Counted from the first letter of the stretch, positions 36,331 to 45,244 are shown. The stretch is 64,000 nucleotides of DNA from Streptococcus sp. HMSC072G04 (GCF_001813295.1 NZ_KV812034.1:1-64000); one strand, 5' to 3'. The notes: a model not told the origin generated them from the letters alone. Made by a program: numbers and translations.

Positions 36331-36799
36331 TTAATCTTCACCGTATACATCGGTGCCGCAAGCTAACCAAAATTTTTCTTTTTCTGGAATCTTATCCCAA
36401 AATGATTTATATTGGGCCTTTCCATGGTTCTGAAACATATTCTTCAAATGATATGTATTCTGCGTACTTCGAGTACAGTTCCATCTCATCCATATCAATA
36501 AATAGGGAAGGTTTAAAATCATAAACCGCGTTCAATCTATCTTCCTGATACGATTTAGCAAATTCTTCTCCTAGCTCATTTCGATCACATTTGTATGCGT
36601 CCATATCTTCTATGAAATATGTCAATGTTTCATGGGTCAGTTTCGAAGAACGTTTTCTCTCATCATACAGAGTATCAAGCGAATAGCGTGCCACCTCATA
36701 ATCAATATACCAGAATTCTAAATCCGAAACATACCAAGTATATTTATTTTCATGTTTAAAAAGAACAACAATATTTTCACCGTACTTAGGTTCGATCAT
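36331..36799 (-). pseudogene. Frameshifted paralogue of the 35775 immunity-like gene
   Basis: The frame starting at 36799 gives 130 residues with YTWYVSDLEFWYIDY and LFIDMDEMELYS..FEEYVSEPWK, then GPI and stop at 36407. Shifting by one base in the GG of the minus strand (about 36417-36418) continues into AQYKSFWDKIPEKEKFWLA, which matches the F-x4-IP-x4-YW ending of the intact paralogue. So the gene carries a one-base insertion near its 3' end; the first 127 residues would still be made. A sequencing error is the alternative. Confidence 0.75.
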
Positions 36800-36848
36800 A
36801 ATTTATTTTCTCTCTTTTTTAAATTTAATGACTCATGCATCACGAGAC

Positions 36849-37583
36849 TTATTTTATTGTTCCACCTTCCGCAACCAAGTCATATGGGAAATATGAAAGT
36901 CCTTTTAATTCCTTGTAGTCCAATCCCTTAAGCTTGCAGAGAGCCCCCGACTCAAAGGACCAGTAGCCATAATAATTATCAATGTTGCGCTTATGCAAAT
37001 CATACCAGCCTTCATCTCTACATCCCTGATACCATTTTTTAGTCAAGTATTCTTTCAAGAGAGATACGGCCTTTTCAGAATTTTCTTCCTCTATAATCTT
37101 TCGGGTAAAGCAATAAGGTCTTGGGAAATTATAGTTTATCTGAATTGTCCACTCTGGAAGACGAGACTGAATGAGGTAATCGATCAAATAATCCTCCGGA
37201 TCATCCTTTTTGACTAAGTCTACTAACTTTTCAAAAGTCGTCTCATCAATCTCTAACAAAATACCAATGGAAAGGGCCCATAGCATTTCATCATATCCTG
37301 AATTACTATGCCAAACAGGGACAAGGTTATCAACAAATGTAAGGTACTCTTCTTTGAATTTTTCAATAGGATAACCTGCAGTGTAGGTGGCTATCATATT
37401 TTTTTCCTGATAATAAGAGATATCACTTTGAGTTAGTCTAATAACTTCCTCAATTGGACGTTTATAAGGATTAATTCCTTGCTTTAGTTGGTCTAACTCT
37501 TGTAACCATTCCTTAATCATCATTTCATTAAATTTAATGAGTTCATTAATTTTTTCTTCAATAGAAATTGTATCTCTTTTCAT
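36849..37583 (-). CDS. PoNi-type immunity protein (DUF1910/DUF1911)
   Basis: 244 residues, soluble. The N-terminal helical part (INELIKFNEMM..) matches DUF1910 and the C-terminal GYWSFESGALCKLKGLD..YFPYDL matches DUF1911, the pair found in immunity proteins against PoNe DNase toxins delivered by type VI or VII systems. No toxin or secretion gene lies within the window, so it is an orphan immunity gene that could protect against neighbouring cells. It lies about 50 bp upstream of the immunity-like pair. Confidence 0.8.
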   Translation of the reverse strand: MKRDTISIEEKINELIKFNEMMIKEWLQELDQLKQGINPYKRPIEEVIRLTQSDISYYQEKNMIATYTAGYPIEKFKEEYLTFVDNLVPVWHSNSGYDEMLWALSIGILLEIDETTFEKLVDLVKKDDPEDYLIDYLIQSRLPEWTIQINYNFPRPYCFTRKIIEEENSEKAVSLLKEYLTKKWYQGCRDEGWYDLHKRNIDNYYGYWSFESGALCKLKGLDYKELKGLSYFPYDLVAEGGTIK

Positions 37584-37685
37584 CGTACACCCTTTACCTT
37601 ATACTACAAGAATCATAAATATTGTAGGCCTATTCTATACCGGTAATTCTATCTTCAAACTCACATACGTATTCTGCATCTGATT

Positions 37686-38153
37686 TCATTTTTTCTTCCT
37701 TCTGTCTACTGGCAAATCCTTTCTGCGACGTAGAATGGTTACTTCGCTAATAGGGATTTTTCCTGATGCATACGTGATAAGACCGTACTTATCATCCATC
37801 AATTCCGCACCATCAGCTATATTGTTTTCATTTAAAAATTCTTTATCAGAAACCAATATTCGCACATAAGAATCGGGTGCTGTAAAATCATCATCTCCAC
37901 GCTTGTGACCAGCCATTGCAAATTCCTGACCTTTATATAGGACACGATCATAAACCGAATACCTCTGACTAACCTCACTATAAGGCACAAGCTTCCCGTA
38001 TACGCCTTCTCCGGCATCATCTACATAGGAACTATAGGGAACGTAGCCTTCTTTCAACATTGCCGGATCTTTTGAAAGAAGAATATAATCATTTATATAA
38101 TTCACAAAATTAGAGTATACTTTGTTTTGGTAAACTAGAAATTCTTTACGCAT
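37686..38153 (-). CDS. Hypothetical protein
   Basis: 155 residues, soluble, with a basic C-terminus (RRRKDLPVDRRKKK). No recognised motif: it contains YVPYSSYVDDAGEGVYGKL and YSVYDRVLYKGQEFAMAGH, suggesting a beta-rich fold. By position in the island it is a candidate immunity protein; that is inference only. Start ATG with a weak ribosome site (GAGGG). Confidence 0.65.
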   Translation of the reverse strand: MRKEFLVYQNKVYSNFVNYINDYILLSKDPAMLKEGYVPYSSYVDDAGEGVYGKLVPYSEVSQRYSVYDRVLYKGQEFAMAGHKRGDDDFTAPDSYVRILVSDKEFLNENNIADGAELMDDKYGLITYASGKIPISEVTILRRRKDLPVDRRKKK

Positions 38154-38194
38154 ACTAACCCTCCATAAACTGGCATATTAACTACCTTTATCTT

Positions 38195-38416
38195 CTATTC
38201 ATCTTGTTTTCTTATTTCGCTTGAAATTTCAAATTCGATCATCCGATCATGATCACTCACGATAACACCGTTGAAAAATAGAACCAGATAAAGCACAATC
38301 GGTACAATTAAGAATAGCCTCAATTGGACAAAATAAGCAAATAAAAACATTGGAAGAATGAAAACAAGAAATAACATTCCATAACCCAAGCCTTTTCGAA
38401 AAATTCGTTTCTTCAT
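38195..38416 (-). CDS. Small two-helix membrane protein
   Basis: 73 residues with two hydrophobic helices (about 10-27 and 29-48), basic N-terminus and acidic C-terminus. Its ATG overlaps the stop of the upstream gene (TAATG), so it is co-translated with it. I chose this ATG over a TTG at 38422. Function unknown. Confidence 0.7.
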   Translation of the reverse strand: MKKRIFRKGLGYGMLFLVFILPMFLFAYFVQLRLFLIVPIVLYLVLFFNGVIVSDHDRMIEFEISSEIRKQDE

Positions 38417-38922
38417 TACCAAAAATCCACTCCTTCTTTCGTTAGATTTAATGGATTCAGTGTTTTAACTCTGCCAATATACTTTAAATCCGCCTTTTTT
38501 CCTTTAAGAAAGGCTTTTAATTTCATTTTCCTAAGCACAGCAACAAACATAAATGAGAAGGGCACCGCAAGAGCCAAAGATAGTAAATGTACCGTGCCTT
38601 GAAAATAGTTTGTCGCTTTAATGGTAGGGCCTAGCCAGAATTGATAAGGAGTAAGTAAACGAATGAGTGCAGCTATCACAATAGTTGCTCCAAGGTATGA
38701 TAGACCCATCCTACTTCTCACGTCTTGGCTATGTGTATGTTTACTAAATAAATAGTTTGTTTGATAAATGGCAAAGGATCTCTTAGTAGACAGACTCCAG
38801 TTTCTTTGCACTAAGTACTCTTGATGTTGGTCTGTCACAATCAAATACCATCCTTTTTGAAGCGTCTGCTCATTTAAGGAGATATTGTAGACACGACCTT
38901 TAATTTTTTTTTTACGAACCAT
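38416..38922 (-). CDS. Hypothetical membrane protein
   Basis: 168 residues: an N-terminal soluble part with KGWYLIVTDQHQEYLVQ, then two hydrophobic segments (about 73-90 and 108-128) and a basic C-terminal part. The arrangement resembles the DUF443-like proteins encoded just upstream (short sensor-like N-terminus before membrane helices), but similarity is too low to claim kinship. It forms a pair with the 73-residue protein downstream. Confidence 0.65.
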   Translation of the reverse strand: MVRKKKIKGRVYNISLNEQTLQKGWYLIVTDQHQEYLVQRNWSLSTKRSFAIYQTNYLFSKHTHSQDVRSRMGLSYLGATIVIAALIRLLTPYQFWLGPTIKATNYFQGTVHLLSLALAVPFSFMFVAVLRKMKLKAFLKGKKADLKYIGRVKTLNPLNLTKEGVDFW

Positions 38923-39026
38923 GAAAACAACCTTTCGATGCTATGAACTTAGATCTAATATTTTTAATATCCATTAATACTTATGTACAATCATTGAATA
39001 GCCTATAACAAGGCCCGGTCGATCTG

Positions 39027-39581
39027 TCATAAACTTTTCACAATTCTTTTGCGCTTATGCACCTTATTTTCCAAACAAATAAAAAGAACAAATAGGAAAA
39101 TAGAATAGATCAGCAATCCTAAGAATGCTGAGTAGAAAAGGTAAACCACTAAGGATACTACTATCGTAAGGCATGTGAAATAGATAAACAAGGAAGCCAA
39201 TGTTGCATTTTTCTTGGCTGCTTGCGAGAATTCTAAGTACTCACTATCCGTAAATAAGGCAGGAAAAACGTCTAAGTCTTTGCTATAATAGTCAACTACT
39301 AATTTCCCTACGAATAAGGAAATACAGGAGCATAGAATTAAGCAAGAGTATTTGATAGTAGGTATACTAAAAATAGTTAAATCATTCAGCAATCTAACCA
39401 AAGGGAGAGATAGTAATGTCAGGCCCACTGTATAGAGTTGATGATTTTTGGAAGGCTTTTTTGAAAAGGAGAAATAAAGTTTTTTATCCTCTAAGTCATA
39501 ATAAACCCATTTGTTTTTATATAATACTAAACTAACTAGATGTCTATTTTGCTTACTTCTTTTGCTCATATTCTTTGTCAT
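39027..39581 (-). CDS. Multi-TM protein, DUF443-like, intact paralogue
   Basis: 184 residues: an N-terminal segment with YKNKWVYYDLEDKKLYF followed by four or five hydrophobic helices and a basic tail. Length, topology and tandem arrangement resemble the DUF443 'tandem five-TM' family of staphylococci and streptococci, some of which are immunity proteins for type VII toxins. A second copy, interrupted by a stop codon, lies directly upstream (39603-40148). Confidence 0.65.
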   Translation of the reverse strand: MTKNMSKRSKQNRHLVSLVLYKNKWVYYDLEDKKLYFSFSKKPSKNHQLYTVGLTLLSLPLVRLLNDLTIFSIPTIKYSCLILCSCISLFVGKLVVDYYSKDLDVFPALFTDSEYLEFSQAAKKNATLASLFIYFTCLTIVVSLVVYLFYSAFLGLLIYSIFLFVLFICLENKVHKRKRIVKSL

Positions 39582-39602
39582 TTGATTGATAAAAGATCCT
39601 TA

Positions 39603-40148
39603 CTACTTCATGTGATCCGTATTGATATATTTTTCAAAACGAAACCTTTTTGTAAAAAATCCATTCGTATAAAGTAGATAAAAAGAAAAAATCACATAGT
39701 CCATCACTAGTAACAAGAAGATACTAGGAGTTGAAAGATATAAATGCATTGAAATGAAAAACATACCAATAAATAAGATGATAAGTAAAACGATGGTTTT
39801 GTTATATTTTTTTACTTGCTTTCGAAATTCCTCATACTCATCTTTTGTCAATTCAACCTTTTCAAACTATATCTTTTTATACAGCCTGTTATTAAAAACA
39901 ATCGCAGCAATGATTGAAAGAACAAAGGAAACAAGCAAGAGAACAATACTTAGGACCACGTTAGATTCAACACTTTTAAATAGACCCAATCCTAGAACAT
40001 GGTAACCAATGATAGATGACAAAAATATTTTGGATGTAGATGCCTTATGAGCAACTGACTTTTTCAAGTCGCCAGTAGATAAATCGATATAAAAGGTATC
40101 TTCTTTATAATCTCCCAAACTAAGCAGAGATTTATAGGTATACTTCAT
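39603..40148 (-). pseudogene. DUF443-like multi-TM gene with an internal TAG
   Basis: Two frames, 40148-39867 (93 residues, YKSLLSLGDYKEDTFYIDLSTG then two TM helices) and 39851-39603 (MTKDEYEEFRKQ then two TM helices), are in the same phase and separated only by one TAG (39867-39869) and five sense codons. Together they make 181 codons, against 184 in the intact downstream paralogue, and the joint aligns with its ALFTDSEYLEFSQ region. This is a single nonsense mutation in a tandem duplicate. Confidence 0.85.
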
Positions 40149-40288
40149 TCCTTCTCCTTGTTATTTACAGTCCCTTGTATATTACTCAGTCAGGTCCTCA
40201 CAAATGAACTGTCATTCTATTACCTACTATCATACCGAAATACAGTTTGAAGTTCAAGTTAGTCACTAGCTAGGGAAATTAGATAAGT

Positions 40289-40357
40289 AAAAAGAGACCA
40301 CAGGGTCTCTATCTGAATGAATAAGAAAAAATCCACTCACTCGAGGTGAAATGGATT
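40289..40357 (-). terminator. Tandem terminators behind the 36-residue ORF
   Basis: Two hairpins on the minus strand, each followed by Ts: AATCCA/TGGATT with an inner TCAC/GTGA (40330-40357), and AGAGACC/GGTCTCT (40293-40310). Confidence 0.75.
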
Positions 40358-40366
40358 GTTTCTTTA

Positions 40367-40477
40367 TTAACGGTTCAACAAGAAATTGAACAATTTTTCG
40401 ACAATTTTTACGACCAACCAGCATAAGAATCCGATATAGCTGAAATAGAAAATGAGTGACAAAATCGTAATAATCAT
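40367..40477 (-). CDS. Small membrane protein, 36 residues
   Basis: A short frame begins with ATG at 40477 behind a very strong ribosome site (AAGGAGG, seven bases away) and ends with TAA at 40367. The product has one hydrophobic helix (residues 2-23) and an amphipathic C-terminal part with Lys24, Glu27, Lys28 and a final Arg. It is followed by two terminators and lies about 90 bp beyond tatA. Ribosome site, helix and terminators argue that it is expressed. Function unknown; possible roles are a small membrane regulator or a toxin. Confidence 0.7.
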   Translation of the reverse strand: MIITILSLIFYFSYIGFLCWLVVKIVEKLFNFLLNR

Positions 40478-40563
40478 GGTTTCCTCCTTCGTCGATTGCA
40501 AGTACTTGTCTTATTATACCTTTTTATGCAATCGAACTCAATAGAATTTTGAAAATTGTCTGA

Positions 40564-40761
40564 TTATTCTTTTTCTTCTTTAGCTTTTTTGGCGTCTTGA
40601 TCGGCTTCTTCACTGCCTTTATTGACAGCTGTCTTAAATTCAGCAAACATTTTGCCGATGGACTGGCCCAACTCTGGTAGGCGTTTTGGTCCAAAAATCA
40701 AGAGGGCACCCAGGATGATGATGATCAAACCTGGTGCTCCAATATCACGTAAAATTCCCAT
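40564..40761 (-). CDS. tatA: Twin-arginine translocase subunit TatA
   Basis: 65 residues: short periplasmic-side N-terminus, one TM helix (about 8-22), the hinge FGPKRLPELG and an amphipathic helix, ending in a Lys/Glu-rich tail. It multimerises to form the Tat pore. Overlaps tatC by one base (TAATG). The system here is the minimal TatA-TatC type of Gram-positive bacteria. Confidence 0.95.
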   Translation of the reverse strand: MGILRDIGAPGLIIIILGALLIFGPKRLPELGQSIGKMFAEFKTAVNKGSEEADQDAKKAKEEKE

Positions 40762-41480
40762 TAGTTTCTCCTTTTTCTTGAATAGATGACTTTACTGATG
40801 GCGACACTCACTTCAAATAAGAGGATCAAAGGGAGTGTCATGGCCAAGTCACTGATAAAGTCTGCAGGGGTTAGCACGACGGCTAAGACCAGCAGAACAA
40901 AGTAAGCGTAACGTCGGTAGGTGATTAAAAACTGTGGTGTCAAGAGCCCAATCGAGGTCAGAAAAGCGACCAAAACTGGTAACTCGAACAAGACCCCTAA
41001 AGGCAAGGTGGTGTGCCATAAGAAGGTTAGATAATTTTGTGCCGTCAATTGGGTATCAAACAGCCCTTCTCCTAAGCGCATCAAGACATCTAAAATAGCT
41101 GGACTGACAAAGAAATAACCAAATGCAAGCCCCAGTACAAAGCAAATAAAGCTAGCTGGGATGTAGGCAAAGACTGCACGCGCCTCTTTCTCCTTTAATG
41201 CCGGCCTTACAAATTGCCAAATCTGGTAGACAATAAAGGGCAAGGTCAGGCTAAAGGCTGTAAGATTGGCCAGCGATACATAGATCCAGAGGATATCATT
41301 CGGTCCCAGTACCAGTAGCTTTTGATGCAAGCTAGCTGTCAAGGCTTGGTAGAGCTCTCCTCCAAATACAAAGGCTACGATGAAGACGATAATATAACAC
41401 AAGACCACTGCGATCAATCGTTTTCGAAATTCGACCAAGTGCTCAACAATGGTCATTTCATCTGCTCTACTCTTTGCCAT
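40761..41480 (-). CDS. tatC: Twin-arginine translocase subunit TatC
   Basis: 239 residues with six TM helices, starting with VEHLVEFRKRLI, the conserved TatC N-terminus that binds the RR signal. It contains the LPFIVYQIWQFVRPAL and LFELPVLVAFL regions. Overlaps efeU by 14 bp. Its obvious substrate is the EfeB peroxidase encoded two genes upstream. Confidence 0.96.
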   Translation of the reverse strand: MAKSRADEMTIVEHLVEFRKRLIAVVLCYIIVFIVAFVFGGELYQALTASLHQKLLVLGPNDILWIYVSLANLTAFSLTLPFIVYQIWQFVRPALKEKEARAVFAYIPASFICFVLGLAFGYFFVSPAILDVLMRLGEGLFDTQLTAQNYLTFLWHTTLPLGVLFELPVLVAFLTSIGLLTPQFLITYRRYAYFVLLVLAVVLTPADFISDLAMTLPLILLFEVSVAISKVIYSRKRRN

Positions 41481-43152
41481 GCTGTCTCACCGTGATAAGG
41501 GCGATCAAGGCCACAAACATTAACTGAGGAAGAAGAACTTCCCAGCTTGGATAGATCCCCGCCCAATCGATGGTTGGAAGTCCATTGACCAAATGGCTAG
41601 GTAGGATATTGGTCAACTGAAGGGCGTGGATGCTGACACCGAGCATCTTGAAGGCCAAAGCGTAAATCAACCACGTCAGAATGAAAAAGATTCGATGAGG
41701 TTGGATAGCTTGACTAGCCTTGGTCATGGCCACTGCAATGATGATGAGAACAGCTATAGCAAGCCCGATTCCCAGTAAGAAATTCGCAGTTGTAATCCGC
41801 GGAATGATCCCGACATAGAAGAGAATAGTCTCAGCCCCTTCACGAAAGACTGCTAAGAAACTGAGGGCAAACATCGAGACAAAGCTTCCTGTAGCCGTCA
41901 CTGTCTTCATTTGACGGTCCATAAAGGCATTCCACTGTTTGACAGAGGACTTGCTGTGGAGCCAAATTCCGATAAGGATCATCATGACCACAGCGAAAAT
42001 CCCAACGCCACCTTCTATGATTTCCCGGTTAGACCCCGAAGTAACGGCTGGAAATGCTACTTGCAAAACAAGAGCAATCGCTGCACTGGCAAGAACACCA
42101 GCAATAGCTCCACCGTAGACCCATTTGAGGCCTTTCCTCATCTTAGCAGCCTTAAGGGTCGTCACAAGCGCCATGACGATCAGAAGGGCTTCCACTCCTT
42201 CACGCAGAAGAATCAACATGGCATCAAAAGCGTTGTAAGAAGCTGTCGTATCGATCGCAGACAGGTCCCTGATCAAGGCTTGTAATTTCTCTTGATAGGC
42301 CTTTTCTTTCCCCTTGACCATAATAACCGGAGATTCGCTCTCTACGCGCGTGTAGAGACTGGGATTGGTCGTGCTGACATCTCCCTCGATGGTTGGCCAG
42401 ATCGTGATGAACTGCTTCATAGTCGCTGTAGCAGACTTATCGTCGCCGGATTGAAATTGGCTTTGCGCCTTCTCCAAAAGCTTGATTCCATCGTTCAACG
42501 TCAAATCTGTACTGGCACTGCTAATGGCTTCTCCTTTTACAAAGGCATCAATCCCATTTTTGAGGTCATCATAAGAGGACTGGATGTTGGTGAAATCGGT
42601 AGGCTCTGTTTCAATGCTACTGCGTAAGAGTGAAATGGCCGTCTCGATTTTGCCATAGTAGGCTGTGCTATGATCTCTTACCACTGCTTCGTTTCGCGTC
42701 CAGGTATTATTGAGATCGGCATAGGTTTGACGAGTTTTATCCAGATCCTTAGCTGTAATGGCCTCTTGTAGATTCTTAAAGTAAGGTGCGAGGCGACTCA
42801 CGAGTTTGTCTTTTTCCGCCTCTAAATCGACCGGATTTTGCTCTTTTTCAAAAGCTATCAAGGCTGATGAGATCTTGGTAAGATCGTCTTTGGTTACCTC
42901 CCCATTTATAGCCAGGGATTGGCTAACTTTTTTCCCTGCCTTGGAATCATGGTGATCTTTGGATTCAAAATCAGCCTGAATCTCAGCGATTAATTCCTTG
43001 GCCTTATCCTGATTCTTATTTTCTACAGCGGTTGTTGCATCTGTGATCTTGATAAAGAGATCGCTATAAGACTCCGCAGCCACTGGATAAGTCCAGAACA
43101 AGGCAAAAAGGCCGAACAAGATCAAGAGTTTATTCAAAGAGTGCTTGACCAA
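41467..43152 (-). CDS. efeU: EfeU/FTR1-family iron permease
   Basis: 561 residues. An N-terminal signal-like segment (LLILFGLFALFW) is followed by about 290 extracytoplasmic residues and then seven TM helices with the two REGxE iron-binding motifs of FTR1 permeases: LREGVEALLIV and FREGAETILFY. I set the start at TTG 43152, preceded by AAGGAGG at ideal distance; the frame is open up to 43197 without a ribosome site. It overlaps efeB by 23 bp. Takes up ferrous iron after oxidation. Confidence 0.93.
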   Translation of the reverse strand: MVKHSLNKLLILFGLFALFWTYPVAAESYSDLFIKITDATTAVENKNQDKAKELIAEIQADFESKDHHDSKAGKKVSQSLAINGEVTKDDLTKISSALIAFEKEQNPVDLEAEKDKLVSRLAPYFKNLQEAITAKDLDKTRQTYADLNNTWTRNEAVVRDHSTAYYGKIETAISLLRSSIETEPTDFTNIQSSYDDLKNGIDAFVKGEAISSASTDLTLNDGIKLLEKAQSQFQSGDDKSATATMKQFITIWPTIEGDVSTTNPSLYTRVESESPVIMVKGKEKAYQEKLQALIRDLSAIDTTASYNAFDAMLILLREGVEALLIVMALVTTLKAAKMRKGLKWVYGGAIAGVLASAAIALVLQVAFPAVTSGSNREIIEGGVGIFAVVMMILIGIWLHSKSSVKQWNAFMDRQMKTVTATGSFVSMFALSFLAVFREGAETILFYVGIIPRITTANFLLGIGLAIAVLIIIAVAMTKASQAIQPHRIFFILTWLIYALAFKMLGVSIHALQLTNILPSHLVNGLPTIDWAGIYPSWEVLLPQLMFVALIALITVRQHGKE

Positions 43153-44335
43153 GATACCCTCCTTTCTCAACGCCTGCAAAGCAAGCAAAGAGTCCACTTC
43201 CGATATGGGTGATGTACTCGTTCATTTTATCCACCGCACCCAAGTTGGTTTGGATTTTGACAAAGCTGTTCGGATCCTTTTGAAAGGCGATAAAGATCAA
43301 GCCAGCATCAAATTGCCCGGTTTGTTCATTGATGCCATCCGAATAGGAATAAGACCGCCGTAAAATCGGTCGATCCACTTCTTTGGCCAAACGAACATGT
43401 GAATCTACAGGTAGTTTAGATAAATCTACCTCATCAAATTCGTTGGTTTTACCAAAGGGAGCACCGGACTCCTTGTAGCGACCAAAAGTGTTTTCCTGCT
43501 CCTGCAAATTGGTTCGGTCCCAAGTTTCCAAGTGCATTTGCACTAGCCGAAGAGCCATATAGGAACCACCCTTCATCCAATCCTTGCTGTCAGTCCAGAC
43601 GACCTTATCAAAGTCCTTCTCCGTCGTGACATTTGCTGTTCCATCCTTGAAGCCAAAGAGGTTGCGGGGCGTTTCTTTTCGGTCACCAATAGCTGCAAAT
43701 CCTGATTTGCTCCACTTCATGGTAATGGTATTGCGACCCTTACGAATCAGATTTCGCACCGCATGAAAGGCTACTTGCTCATCATCTGCACAGGCCTGAA
43801 TGACGATATCACCACCAGTGTATTTGTCCTGCAACTGCTCCTTTGGAAATGGGGGCAAATCACGAAAGAGCTTGGGACGTTTGGACTCCAAGCCCAGCTT
43901 CTTTAGAAAGGAAGCAGAAACCCCAAAAGTCAGGCTCAAGCGATAGGGGTTAAGTCCTACTGTTTCACCAGTATCCGTTGGTGGCAAGAGGGCATTGGAA
44001 CCATCTATTTTGACCAACTCTCCTTCGACTAATTTACTACTATAATCAGTCCAGTCTTTAAAGAGCTGGATGACTTCTTTTTTGTCCGTCGTGTGAAGAT
44101 CTAACACCACCAAGTAACAAGCCTTCTGCATGGGCGTCGTAATCCCTGCTTGATGCTTACCATAAAAGGAGATATCTTCATCCCCATCATAAGCTTTCTT
44201 GCTGGAACTGTCTTGATTAGCGAAAAAAGCAGATGCACCAGAGAGACCCAGCGCTAGACCAGCCCCTCCAATACCTGCTTTTTTAAGAAATTCACGACGG
44301 TCCATTTTTTTATCTAAAAATTTTTCGTCAGCCAT
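43130..44335 (-). CDS. efeB: EfeB, deferrochelatase / DyP-type haem peroxidase
   Basis: 401 residues. A Tat signal is clear: DRREFLKKAG with Arg13-Arg14, then a hydrophobic stretch to ASAFF. The mature DyP domain has GFKDGTAN, the conserved GxxDG motif whose Asp is the catalytic acid, and a His ligand region near the C-terminus (DRPILRRSYSY). It oxidises ferrous iron or extracts iron from haem at the cell surface. Encoded between efeM and efeU, with tatC-tatA in the same operon. Confidence 0.95.
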   Translation of the reverse strand: MADEKFLDKKMDRREFLKKAGIGGAGLALGLSGASAFFANQDSSSKKAYDGDEDISFYGKHQAGITTPMQKACYLVVLDLHTTDKKEVIQLFKDWTDYSSKLVEGELVKIDGSNALLPPTDTGETVGLNPYRLSLTFGVSASFLKKLGLESKRPKLFRDLPPFPKEQLQDKYTGGDIVIQACADDEQVAFHAVRNLIRKGRNTITMKWSKSGFAAIGDRKETPRNLFGFKDGTANVTTEKDFDKVVWTDSKDWMKGGSYMALRLVQMHLETWDRTNLQEQENTFGRYKESGAPFGKTNEFDEVDLSKLPVDSHVRLAKEVDRPILRRSYSYSDGINEQTGQFDAGLIFIAFQKDPNSFVKIQTNLGAVDKMNEYITHIGSGLFACFAGVEKGGYLGQALFE

Positions 44336-44340
44336 TTTTC

Positions 44341-45213
44341 TTATTTCCCATCTAAAATCACACCCATTTGAGATAATGGTTCACCAAGTTTGGTCACAGC
44401 TTCTGCCAATTCCTTGGTATCTTCCTTGGATAAATCTGTGTAAGACTTATAGTTTGAATCATCTGTCATGTGTTTGTCCAATAAAGCATTGACATTTTTG
44501 AATTCTGCTTCCAAGGTTTTAACCAATTTAGCATCTTTTTTCTCAATCAAGGGTTTAAAGAGAGAGAAGATCTTCTCAGCCCCTTCAATATTGGCACGGA
44601 AGTCGTAAAGATCTGTATGAGAGAAGACTTCTTCTTCACCCGTAATCTTTTGCGTTGCCACTTCATTGAGCAAATCGACAGCTCCGGTCAACATGATATC
44701 CGGTGTTACTTCTACTGTAGCAATTTTAGCTTTCAACTCCTTGATATCGTTCACCAGTTGGTCAGCGTATTTGTCTGTTCCATCTGTAGTATTGTTTTCC
44801 CAAAGGATACGCTCAATCCGGTGGAAACCTGACCAGCCATCTTCTGATTTATTTTCATCCACATAATCCACCAAGCGGTAATCGATTTTGACATCCGATT
44901 CTCCAAAGGTTTCAGCAATCGGTTCGGAACGTTCATAGGCCATACGGATCAAGGGGTATTGCTTTTTAGCTTCTTCCAAATTCCCGTCTTTTAGGGTAGC
45001 TCGGAATCCTTCTGTATCCTTGAGCAATTGGTCAATTTGCATTTCAACAAAGTCTTTGTATTCAGCTGTCGCATTGTCCAAGGTCTTCTGGTCAGCCTTT
45101 GACAACTGCACCGTTGAGCTGGTTTGCGTCTTTTGACTCGACTGTTTACTAGTAGAATTTGCACACCCTGCTAAAAGAGCAACACTCAATAAGAGTAGAC
45201 TATATTTTTTCAT
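44341..45213 (-). CDS. efeO: EfeM/EfeO-type iron-binding lipoprotein (imelysin domain)
   Basis: 290 residues. Lipobox LLAGC (Cys17), then a Ser/Thr/Gln-rich linker and an M75/imelysin domain with the HxxE iron motif in GFHRIERILWEN. The N-terminal cupredoxin domain of E. coli EfeO is absent, which makes it the EfeM type. I chose ATG 45213 (AGGAG upstream), which starts the signal peptide; the frame extends 20 codons further across the promoter region. First gene of efeM-efeB-efeU-tatC-tatA. Confidence 0.92.
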   Translation of the reverse strand: MKKYSLLLLSVALLAGCANSTSKQSSQKTQTSSTVQLSKADQKTLDNATAEYKDFVEMQIDQLLKDTEGFRATLKDGNLEEAKKQYPLIRMAYERSEPIAETFGESDVKIDYRLVDYVDENKSEDGWSGFHRIERILWENNTTDGTDKYADQLVNDIKELKAKIATVEVTPDIMLTGAVDLLNEVATQKITGEEEVFSHTDLYDFRANIEGAEKIFSLFKPLIEKKDAKLVKTLEAEFKNVNALLDKHMTDDSNYKSYTDLSKEDTKELAEAVTKLGEPLSQMGVILDGK

Positions 45214-45244
45214 GAAAGACTTCTCCTCATTTGTTCTTGCCCTT

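Noticed and set aside
33612-40148. Type VII secretion locus
   Set aside because: No EsxA, EssC or LXG-domain gene is present; only immunity-like genes, so the system itself is not here.
43153-43197. Longer N-terminus for efeU
   Set aside because: The added residues lie within efeB, precede the signal segment and have no ribosome site, while TTG 43152 follows AAGGAGG directly.
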